DNA from: Shumkonia mesophila
GTDB lineage: Bacteria; Pseudomonadota; Alphaproteobacteria; Rhodospirillales; Shumkoniaceae
Direction: 5' to 3'
NCBI RefSeq assembly: GCF_026163695.1
Contig: NZ_JAOTID010000003.1
Location: 62,001 to 126,000, forward strand
DNA length: 64,000 nt
The notes under the pieces are model-generated. The model made no database searches. It was not told the origin of the DNA and saw only the letters and a program-made list of their open reading frames with translations. Below are positions 9,238 to 17,365 of the stretch, piece by piece (position 1 is the stretch's first letter; every line of letters starts with the position of its first letter). The position numbers were made by a program, and so were the translations under genes.

Positions 9238-12200
9238 AGGCGTTCCCAAGCTTTCGCGGGAGAACGTCGAGGCGATCTACCCCCTGCGGCCGGTGCAGCA
9301 GGGGATGCTGTTTCACGAACTGTCCTCTCCCGGGGCGTCGCCCTATTTCCGGCAGATGTGTTTCCGGCTCAGCGGCAAGATAGACCCCACCCTCTGCGAG
9401 GCGACCTGGAACCGCCTGATGGCGCGCCATTGCCTGCTGCGTTCGGTCTTCGATTACGAGACGGCGGCGCAGCCGATCCAGATCGTCCTGAAGCATCAGG
9501 ACGTCGAGTTCGGCTATCTGGACGTCGCCGGCCCGGATGCGACGGCCCGGGTCCTGGCTTGGCGGGAGGCCGATGCCAAGCGCGGATTCCATCTCAGGCG
9601 CGAGCGCCTGATGCGCGTGCAGCTTTTCCGGCTGGCGGACGATCGCTTCGAGATGGTGTGGAGCCATCCGCATATCCTGCTGGATGGCTGGTCGGGGTCC
9701 ATCCTGCTGGGGGAATTCGCCCGACTCTACGCCGCGGCGCGCCAGGGCCGCATCCTCGACCTGCCGCCGCCGCCCCATCCGGGGGAATATCTCGCCGCCC
9801 TGGCTCGCCGCGATCCCGCCGCCAGCCTGGACTATTGGGCGGCATTGCTGGCCGGCTATGACGAGCCGGCGACGCTGCCCCGCGACCGTAGCCGGCCGGC
9901 GTCGTCCCCCGCCGCCCGGTCCGCCTGGCACAGTTTTCAACTGGAGCCGGGGCAGGCGGACGCCCTTGCCGCGCTCGCCAAAAGTCAGGGGGTGACGGCG
10001 GGAACGCTGTTTCAGGCCCTTTGGGGGCTGGTGCTTGGCGGCTGGACGGATCGCCAGGACGTGGTGTTCGGCACCGTGGTGTCCGGACGCTCGGTCGCGA
10101 CCGCCGGGGTCGAAGAGCTGGTGGGACTGTTCATCAACACCCTGCCGGTGCGGGTGCGCTTTGAAAAGGAACAGAGCTTCGCCGCGCTGCTTCAGGATGT
10201 GCAGCAACAGGCCATCGCCGCGCTGGCCCACGACCATGTGGCCCTGGCCGATATCCAGGCCCGGTCGGAGTTGCGCCCGGGATTGCTCGACCATCTGCTG
10301 GTGTTCGAGAATTATCCCGAGGCCGAGGCGGGGGATGCCGAGACCGGCTTCGTGGTGACCGGCACCGAGAGCGAGGAGCAGGCCAACTACGATTTCGGCT
10401 TGATGGTGCACATGGGCTCCGCGTGCACCATCTCGCTGCCCTACGACCAGACGGTCTTCACCGCCGGGCGCATGGGCCAAGTCGAATCCCATCTGCGCCG
10501 TCTGATCGGGCAGGTGCTGGCCGATCCGTCGCGGTCCCTGCAAAGCCTGGACATGCTTGCCGAAGCCGAGCGGACGCGGGTCGAGGGTTTCGCCGAGGGA
10601 CCCCGCACGGCTTGGCCGGAAGAGGCGAGCCTCGCCGATCTCTGGCATCGGCAGGTGGCACGGACGCCCGACCGGGTGGCCGTGGTGGCGGGCGGCGAAA
10701 GGCTCGATTATCGGGCCTTGGATCGCCTGGCTGAAGGCGTGGCCCGGCGCCTGCGCCAGGAAGGATTGCAGGCCGAGGAGATCGTCGGCGTGCTGGCCGA
10801 GAGGGGGTATGGCCGCATCGCCGCTCTGCTCGGCATCCTGGAGGCTGGCGGCGTCTATCTTCCCCTCAGCGCCGCCTTCCCCGACGACCGCCTGCGCTTC
10901 ATCCTCGAGGATACCGGCTGCCGCAAGGTGCTGGCCGACCCCATGGGCGCCGGGCACCTCTCCGCCCTGGCGCCCGGCCTGGCCCGCCCGCTGGCTGGGG
11001 AGCCCGCCGAGGGACCGGAGCAGGGGGAACGCATTGCGGTTTCCGGGACGTCGCTTGCTTATGTCATCTACACCTCGGGCTCGACCGGCCGGCCCAAGGG
11101 CGTGGCCCTGGCCCATTCCGGCTTCGTCAACATGATCCAGGCCCAGATCGCCGGTTTTGGCGTCTGTCCCAACGACGCCGTGCTTCAGTTCGCCTCCTGC
11201 TCGTTTGACGCTTCGCTGTCGGAAATCTTCATGGCCCTGCTGGCCGGGGCGCGGCTTATCATCGCTCCCGAGGCGGCAGTTCGCGACGGCACCCGGCTGC
11301 TGGCGCTGATGGCGGCTGAAAAGGTGACGGTAGCGACCCTGCCGCCGTCGTATCTGCGGGCCCTGGACGGCGCCGACCTGGGAAGCCTGCGCGTCCTCAT
11401 CACCGCCGGCGAGCCGCCCGACGGGCGCGACGCCCGCCACTATGCCCGCCGCCTGCGCTATTTCAACGCCTACGGCCCGACCGAAGCCTCGGTCTGCGCC
11501 AGCTGGCACGAGGTGGCGGCCGAGGCTCCCTATGCCGAGGGCATTCCCATCGGGCGGCCGGTCGCCAATACCCGAATGGCCGTCCTCGACCGCTGGGGCC
11601 GCGCCGTGCCCGTCGGCGCGCTGGGCGAGATCTGCCTGGCGGGACCGGGACTGGCGCGCCACTACCTCGGCCGGCCGGAACTGACGGCGGAACGCTTCGT
11701 CGACATCGGCGGGCGCCGCCACTACCGCACCGGCGATGCCGGGCGCTGGCAGGAAGACGGCACGCTCCTCTATCTCGGGCGGCGGGACGAGCAGGTAAAG
11801 CTCGACGGCCATCGCATCGAGCCGGGAGAAATCGAAAGCCTGCTGCGCGCCCATGCCGACGTGGCGCAGGCCGCCGTTCTGGTGCGCGGCGAGCCCAGGC
11901 GCCTGGTGGCCTATGTGGTCCTGCGCCGGCCGGTCGAGCCGGAGGCGTTACGCCGCCACTTGGCCAAGTCCCTGCCGGCCTGGATGGTGCCTGCGGCCAT
12001 CGTGATGCTGGATGCGTTGCCGCGCACCGTGGCCGGCAAGGTCGACCGGCGGGCGCTGCCGGACCCGGCGGCGCCGGCATCGGCGGACGACACTCCCCTG
12101 ACGGCGATCGAAGCGGTCGTCGCCGAGACCTTCGCCCAGGTCCTGGGCCGCGGTCCCTATGGACGGCGGGCTTCCTTCGCCGCGTCGGGCGGCGGTTCAT

Positions 12201-13600
12201 TGCAGGCCATTCAGTTGCTGGCCCGGCTACGGCGCGGCGGTCTGGTGCTCGACCTGCCGGCGGTACTGGCGGCCGACACGGTGGCGGCGATGGCCGCGCT
12301 CGCCGACTCGACCAAGGAGGACGTAGGCGGGGCCGCCGAGGCCGAGTCCGCCGGCGCAAGCCTGCCTCTCACGCCCATTCAGCATTGGTTCCTGCGGACC
12401 CACACCCAGGGCCTTTCGCAGTTGAACCACTTGGTTCTCCTGGAGGCGGGTAGGCCGTTGGCGACGGCGGCGGTGGCAGCGGCCGTGGCGGCGGTGTGGC
12501 GCCATCACGATGCGCTGCGCCTCCGTTTTTCAAAGGGCGATGGGCAATGGGTGGCGACGATCGTGCCGCCGGAACCGGCGCCACCTCTGCGCGACATCGA
12601 TCTGCGGCAGGCCGGGGACCCGTGGGCGGCGCTGGAAATCGATGCGCTGTCGCTGCAAACGGGCTTCGATCTGGCCGCCGGGCCGCTCTTCAAGGCCACC
12701 CGCTATCGCCTGCCGGAAGGCGATTGCCTGTTCCTGCTGGCCCATCACCTGGTGGTCGACGCCGTCTCCTGGGGATTTATCCTCGAAGACTTGTTCCTGG
12801 CGCTCCGGCAGACCGATGCGGACAACGCGATGAGCCTGCCTTCGAAGACCACCTCCTATGCCAGGTGGGCGGAACGCCTCGCCGAATGGAGCCTAAGTCC
12901 GGCGCTGGAAGCCGAGCGGCCGTATTGGAACGACGTGGCGGCAGTGCCCATTCCGCCTCTCCCCACCGACCATCCGGTGCGACCCCACGGCTATGCCGAG
13001 ACCGACACCGTTGCCGCCGACCTTGGGGAGAGGGCCGCTGGCCTGTCGGACGCCCGCATCGTCGCCGGCCTTCTGGCGGCGCTGGCGGTGGCCCTGCATG
13101 GCTGGGACGGGCGCGAGCGGGGCCGGGTTCTGCTCGCGACCCATGGCCGCCATTCGCCTTTCCCCGGCGTCGATCCCAGCCGCACCGTCGGCTGGTTCAC
13201 CGCCGACCATCCGTTCCTGCTCGACTGTCCCGGCGGCGGACCGGCGGCGGTTGCCGCGATCGCGGCTCGGCTGGCCGGCGTGCCCTCGAAGGGCCTCGGC
13301 TGGGGGGTGTTGCGCTGGCTGGCCCCAAGGCCCATCGAGGCCCCGGAGGATGAAATCAGCCTCAACTACGTGGGCCGGATGGAACCCGACCTCGATGGGG
13401 ATTTCCGTTTTAGCGAGCGCCTGCCCAGTGCCACGACCGGCGCCATGGAACGCCGCCGCCTGCTGGAGTTGGAAGCCGGCGTGAGCAAGGGATGCCTGCA
13501 CGTGGCTCTGCGCTATGCCCCGTCCATCCACGGCCGCGCCACGGTGAAAAGGGTTCTTGATGCCCTCGTCGAAGCGTTCCGGGCAGCGGACGACGGCTAG
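9230..13600 (+). CDS. Terminal NRPS module C-A-T-E, no thioesterase
   Basis: A 1456-residue synthetase starting at GTG 9230 inside the end of the preceding NRPS, with GGGGAG about 10 nt upstream. Domains: C about 10-450, A about 465-955 (core A3 near 611), T near 975-1000, E about 1040-1450. The C-domain motif reads P147-H148-xxx-D152-G153: the first His is Pro but the catalytic second His is kept. The carrier core is GGGS (Ser990) rather than GGDS. The E-domain motif is HHLVVDA (1172-1178). The specificity residues read DASTIAAVCK, identical to the last A domain of the upstream NRPS, so two consecutive aromatic residues are likely. The protein ends in the E domain, so the product should leave with a D-configured C-terminal residue through a separate releasing enzyme. 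Confidence 0.95.
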   Translation: MNKGVPKLSRENVEAIYPLRPVQQGMLFHELSSPGASPYFRQMCFRLSGKIDPTLCEATWNRLMARHCLLRSVFDYETAAQPIQIVLKHQDVEFGYLDVAGPDATARVLAWREADAKRGFHLRRERLMRVQLFRLADDRFEMVWSHPHILLDGWSGSILLGEFARLYAAARQGRILDLPPPPHPGEYLAALARRDPAASLDYWAALLAGYDEPATLPRDRSRPASSPAARSAWHSFQLEPGQADALAALAKSQGVTAGTLFQALWGLVLGGWTDRQDVVFGTVVSGRSVATAGVEELVGLFINTLPVRVRFEKEQSFAALLQDVQQQAIAALAHDHVALADIQARSELRPGLLDHLLVFENYPEAEAGDAETGFVVTGTESEEQANYDFGLMVHMGSACTISLPYDQTVFTAGRMGQVESHLRRLIGQVLADPSRSLQSLDMLAEAERTRVEGFAEGPRTAWPEEASLADLWHRQVARTPDRVAVVAGGERLDYRALDRLAEGVARRLRQEGLQAEEIVGVLAERGYGRIAALLGILEAGGVYLPLSAAFPDDRLRFILEDTGCRKVLADPMGAGHLSALAPGLARPLAGEPAEGPEQGERIAVSGTSLAYVIYTSGSTGRPKGVALAHSGFVNMIQAQIAGFGVCPNDAVLQFASCSFDASLSEIFMALLAGARLIIAPEAAVRDGTRLLALMAAEKVTVATLPPSYLRALDGADLGSLRVLITAGEPPDGRDARHYARRLRYFNAYGPTEASVCASWHEVAAEAPYAEGIPIGRPVANTRMAVLDRWGRAVPVGALGEICLAGPGLARHYLGRPELTAERFVDIGGRRHYRTGDAGRWQEDGTLLYLGRRDEQVKLDGHRIEPGEIESLLRAHADVAQAAVLVRGEPRRLVAYVVLRRPVEPEALRRHLAKSLPAWMVPAAIVMLDALPRTVAGKVDRRALPDPAAPASADDTPLTAIEAVVAETFAQVLGRGPYGRRASFAASGGGSLQAIQLLARLRRGGLVLDLPAVLAADTVAAMAALADSTKEDVGGAAEAESAGASLPLTPIQHWFLRTHTQGLSQLNHLVLLEAGRPLATAAVAAAVAAVWRHHDALRLRFSKGDGQWVATIVPPEPAPPLRDIDLRQAGDPWAALEIDALSLQTGFDLAAGPLFKATRYRLPEGDCLFLLAHHLVVDAVSWGFILEDLFLALRQTDADNAMSLPSKTTSYARWAERLAEWSLSPALEAERPYWNDVAAVPIPPLPTDHPVRPHGYAETDTVAADLGERAAGLSDARIVAGLLAALAVALHGWDGRERGRVLLATHGRHSPFPGVDPSRTVGWFTADHPFLLDCPGGGPAAVAAIAARLAGVPSKGLGWGVLRWLAPRPIEAPEDEISLNYVGRMEPDLDGDFRFSERLPSATTGAMERRRLLELEAGVSKGCLHVALRYAPSIHGRATVKRVLDALVEAFRAADDG

Positions 13601-13689
13601 AGCAAGTTTCGGGGAATTGAGGTATTGGTAACGGCTTGGTTCAGGTGTCGGGCCGTATCGCCGCCGGATCGAGGGGAGTGGGGGGAGAA

Positions 13690-15369
13690 ATGCTTATATC
13701 GAGAAAGTCGGCGTTCCTGCTGAGCCTGCCCATCGTGATCGGGACCTGCCTGGGAACTGTCTGGGCGGGCGATGCCCTTGCTGCCGATGATGCGGCAAGC
13801 CCGGCGCCGGAGGGATTTCCGCCCGCCGTCTGCGCCGCGCCGCCACCGCCGGCCGCACCGTTGACCAAGCCTTCCGTCAACGCCCAGTCCTATCGCCCCT
13901 TCCCCGCGAGCTGGCAGAAGATTCTCGACGGCCTGGTGGGCGAGGGCAGGGTGCCGGGCGCCGTCGTCATCGTGAAGTCGCCGGCGTGGGGGGTGCGGGT
14001 GGGAACCGCAGGGGTGGCGGACCTGGCATCCAAGGCCAAGATCTCGCCGGACATGCAATTCCGGGTCGGCAGCGTCAGCAAGCTCTTCCTCGCCCTCACC
14101 GTCCTGCAACTGGAGCAGGAGGGGCGGCTTAGATTGACCGATCCGGTGCTCAAGCATCTGGGCGACAACGCGCTGGTCGCGGGTATTCCCCACATTGGGG
14201 ACGTCACCGTCGGCGACCTGCTGCAGATGAAGTCCGGCATCGCCAACTACCTTGGCGCGCCCGCCATCGGCTTTTCGCCGCAGGTGACGCCCGATCGGCA
14301 TTTCGATCCCGAGGATCTGGTCAAGGTCCTGAGCACGGCCGGCGGCGAAAAGCCCCTGCCGCCGGACTTCGTCCCCAAGCAAACCTACCCCAATCCCTAT
14401 TGGGTGTCGGTCTTCCAGGGCCAGCCGCCGAGCCCGGCGCCGGCGCCCTATCCCTTCTGGTACTATTCGAATTCCAACTACACGCTGCTGGGCATGATCG
14501 CCGAGAAGGTCAGCGGCCTGAAGGCCGAGCAGGTCATGCAGCGTTACGTGATGGACCGCGCCGGCCTGCCGGATACCTATCTGGCGACGGACAACAAGAC
14601 GCTGCCGCACATCCACGGCTATACCAAATGGGGCCCCATTCCCTATCCCCACCAAGTCTACAACGACTGGTGCGACGTGACGGCCGTCAACCCCAGCTAT
14701 GCCTGGACGGCGGGGGGGGTGGTTTCGACCCCGTGGGACCTGCTGAAGCTGGGCGACGCGGTGTTCAAGTCGAACACCCTCCTCAACCAGGGCACCAAGG
14801 AGAAATGGTACACGTTCGTTTCCTCCGACCTTCATATCGGCTGGGAGGTGTCGGAATACGGGGTCGGCGGCCTGATGCAGCCCCATCGGGCCTATGGCAC
14901 GGCGCGTGGACACGGCGGCGCCTTCCCCGGCTACAAGACCCTGCTCTACTACTTCTTCGATGCCGACACGTTTTTCGTCCTGGCCACCAACACCTGGGAT
15001 CAGGGATGGGAAGTCGCCATGCTCGACGGCATCATGCCGCTGGTCGCCTCGGCGGCGACGACGCCCCGCCCCAAGGCCGGCGCCACCGGCGTCAAAGTGG
15101 GCGGCGACGGGACGGTCGATGTCTCCTGGCAGGCCGGGCGCGTCTACGGCAGCAGCTACACCGTCTTCTGGGGCGCCGATGCCGGCAAGGTGGATGCAGC
15201 CACCGGTCTTGCCCACGAGGGTGTCCAGATGGCCGCCGTCACCGACACCAAGGCGCGCCTCACGGCCGGCCGCGGCCAGACCCTTTACTGGAAGGTCGAC
15301 ACCCTGGCTCCCGATCAGGCGACGCCGGTGGTCAGCGGTCCCCTGTGGAGCTTCAAGACGGCGAAATAG
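13690..15369 (+). CDS. Secreted serine hydrolase, beta-lactamase/PBP family, with a C-terminal beta-rich domain
   Basis: A 559-residue protein. ATG 13690 was chosen because it is preceded by GGGGGAG and begins a classical signal peptide (hydrophobic core about 8-25, likely cleavage after ALA near 31). The class C beta-lactamase/D-Ala-D-Ala carboxypeptidase motifs are complete: SVSK (Ser128, Lys131), YSN (259-261) and HGG (408-410). Residues about 465-559 form a short beta-rich module resembling a fibronectin type III domain. The gene starts 89 bp after the NRPS genes and runs in the same direction. Candidate roles are periplasmic maturation of the peptide (ClbP-like prodrug peptidase), a stand-alone PBP-type releasing/cyclising enzyme, or hydrolysis linked to self-resistance. 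The signal peptide argues against acting on carrier-bound peptide in the cytoplasm. Confidence 0.85.
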   Translation: MLISRKSAFLLSLPIVIGTCLGTVWAGDALAADDAASPAPEGFPPAVCAAPPPPAAPLTKPSVNAQSYRPFPASWQKILDGLVGEGRVPGAVVIVKSPAWGVRVGTAGVADLASKAKISPDMQFRVGSVSKLFLALTVLQLEQEGRLRLTDPVLKHLGDNALVAGIPHIGDVTVGDLLQMKSGIANYLGAPAIGFSPQVTPDRHFDPEDLVKVLSTAGGEKPLPPDFVPKQTYPNPYWVSVFQGQPPSPAPAPYPFWYYSNSNYTLLGMIAEKVSGLKAEQVMQRYVMDRAGLPDTYLATDNKTLPHIHGYTKWGPIPYPHQVYNDWCDVTAVNPSYAWTAGGVVSTPWDLLKLGDAVFKSNTLLNQGTKEKWYTFVSSDLHIGWEVSEYGVGGLMQPHRAYGTARGHGGAFPGYKTLLYYFFDADTFFVLATNTWDQGWEVAMLDGIMPLVASAATTPRPKAGATGVKVGGDGTVDVSWQAGRVYGSSYTVFWGADAGKVDAATGLAHEGVQMAAVTDTKARLTAGRGQTLYWKVDTLAPDQATPVVSGPLWSFKTAK

Positions 15370-15411
15370 GGACTAGGCGTGCGCCCCGGTCGCTCCGTAG
15401 GAACCCGAACC

Positions 15412-17280
15412 ATGTGCGGCATCGTCGGCATCTTCAGTCCTGACCGGCAGCGGGAAATCGCTCCCGGGCCGCTTGCCGCGATGACGGAAACGCTCTGTCA
15501 TCGCGGGCCGGATGACGAGGGATCGTACGCCGGCGGAGGAATCGCGCTCGGCTTCAGGCGGCTGTCCATCATCGATCTGGCGACCGGCAATCAGCCCCAT
15601 TTCAGCGAGGACGGGCAGGTCGTCTCGATCTGCAACGGTGAAATCTACAATCACCGGGAACTCCGACAGGATCTGGAGCGGCGGGGCCATTCGCTGCGTA
15701 CCCGCTGCGACGTCGAAGTCCTGGTTCATCTTTACGAGGAGTATGGGCCCGACTTCATCGCCCGGCTCAACGGGCAGTTCGCCTTTGCCCTTTATGACCG
15801 GCACCGCCATCGTTTGCTGCTGGGGCGCGACCATATGGGCATCGCGCCGCTTTTCTATACCGAGGTCGGCGGCGAGGTCCTGTTTGCCTCGGAAATCAAG
15901 GCGCTGCTGGCCCATCCGCGGGTGGAACGGCGGGTCAACCTGGCCGGGCTCGACCAGATCCTGACCTTTCCCGGCCTGGTCAGTCCCGCCACCCTGTTTG
16001 CGGGCATCCACGCCCTGCCGCCGGGCCATACGCTGGAACTGGGCGGTCCGTCGCCGCAACCCCGCGCCTATTGGGACCTCGTCTATCCCGAGCAGGCGCC
16101 GGGTTCGCAAGGGCGGGAGCCCGAGTTCTACGTCGATCGCCTGGAAGAGTTGCTCCTGCAGGCGGTGCGCCGACGCCTGGAGGCTGACGTGCCGGTCGGG
16201 CTCTACCTCAGCGGGGGCCTGGATTCCAGCCTTATCGGGGCGCTGGCGCACAGGCTTGCGCCCGAGCGCTCGTTCCATTCCTTTTCCATCACCTTTCCCC
16301 AGGCCGAGATCGACGAAAGCGGCGCGCAGCGGCTGATGGCCGGCCACCTGGGCAGCCGCCACCACGAGATCGCCTTCCCGCCCGAGGCAATCCTCAAGCA
16401 TCTGCGCCGGGTGGTTGTTGCTGCCGAGGCGCCGCTGAAGGAATCGTACGATACCTGTTCCCTTGCCCTCTCGGCCCAGGTGCGCGAAAGCGGGCACAAG
16501 GTCGTGCTGACCGGGGAGGGGGCGGACGAACTTTTCGCCGGCTATGTCGGCTATCGCCTGGACGCGCTGGGTGGCCGGGAGCCCCGCGAGGAGACCCTGG
16601 AGGAACTGCTGGAGGCGGAATTGCGCGGCGCCCTTTGGGGTGACCCCGCCTTTTTTTATGAGCGCGAGTACCGCCAATTCCGCGACCTCAAGGCCGGGTT
16701 CTATTCCGCCGATGTCGGGGCGCGCCTGGCGGAGTTCGACTGCACGGCCGGGCCGGCGGTGGACCATCGGCGCCTCAAGGGGCGCCATCCCCTGCACCAG
16801 CGTTCCTATGTGGATTGCAAGCTCAGGCTGGCCGACCATCTGCTGGCCGATCATGGGGATCGGGTTTCCTACGCCAATTCGATCGAGGCGCGGTATCCCT
16901 TTCTCGACCTCGACGTGGTCGAGTTCACCCGCACCATTCCGCCCGACCTGCTGGTGCGTGGGGCGCGCGAAAAATGGATCCTGCGCGAGGTGGCGAAACG
17001 CCATTTGCCGCCGGCGCTCGCCGAGCGCGAAAAATTCAGCTTCGTGGCGCCGGGATCGCCCTATCTGCTGGCGCAAAAAGTCGAATGGGTCGAAGACCTT
17101 CTCTCGCCGGCGCGCATCGAGCGCCAGAACTATTTCGACGCCGGGGCCGTCAATCGACTGCGAAACCAGTACTCCCAGGGAAACGCCAGGATCGACACGA
17201 CGTTCGACACGGACATTTTGATGTTGGTCATCACTTTCGGCATCTTCCTGGAAGAGTTCGCGATGCCCAATTTCACCTGA
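15412..17280 (+). CDS. asnB: Glutamine-dependent asparagine synthetase family protein (AsnB-like)
   Basis: A 622-residue protein. The start is ATG 15412, not the upstream GTG 15379, because the Met-Cys-Gly-Ile N terminus is needed to expose the catalytic Cys2 of the class II glutaminase domain. The N-terminal domain has the NGEIYNH loop. The C-terminal ATP-pyrophosphatase domain has SGGLDSS (267-273) and GEGADELFAGY (from 368). Known members transfer ammonia from glutamine to an activated carboxylate, usually of aspartate. Next to NRPS genes such enzymes supply Asn or amidate a side chain or C terminus; which applies here cannot be read from sequence. The gene follows the serine hydrolase by 42 bp and is probably the last gene of the peptide operon. 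Confidence 0.9.
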   Translation: MCGIVGIFSPDRQREIAPGPLAAMTETLCHRGPDDEGSYAGGGIALGFRRLSIIDLATGNQPHFSEDGQVVSICNGEIYNHRELRQDLERRGHSLRTRCDVEVLVHLYEEYGPDFIARLNGQFAFALYDRHRHRLLLGRDHMGIAPLFYTEVGGEVLFASEIKALLAHPRVERRVNLAGLDQILTFPGLVSPATLFAGIHALPPGHTLELGGPSPQPRAYWDLVYPEQAPGSQGREPEFYVDRLEELLLQAVRRRLEADVPVGLYLSGGLDSSLIGALAHRLAPERSFHSFSITFPQAEIDESGAQRLMAGHLGSRHHEIAFPPEAILKHLRRVVVAAEAPLKESYDTCSLALSAQVRESGHKVVLTGEGADELFAGYVGYRLDALGGREPREETLEELLEAELRGALWGDPAFFYEREYRQFRDLKAGFYSADVGARLAEFDCTAGPAVDHRRLKGRHPLHQRSYVDCKLRLADHLLADHGDRVSYANSIEARYPFLDLDVVEFTRTIPPDLLVRGAREKWILREVAKRHLPPALAEREKFSFVAPGSPYLLAQKVEWVEDLLSPARIERQNYFDAGAVNRLRNQYSQGNARIDTTFDTDILMLVITFGIFLEEFAMPNFT

Positions 17281-17365
17281 GCGCGCGACTAGGGAGCGCG
17301 GCGGACAAAACTTTGTGCGTGACGGTCGGCCTCAAGATCTTCACGGACCGTTGATGGAGAATGCG

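Noticed and set aside
15412-17280. AsnB homologue as a lasso-peptide cyclase
   Set aside because: No precursor, RRE or B-type protease nearby; the NRPS context explains it better.
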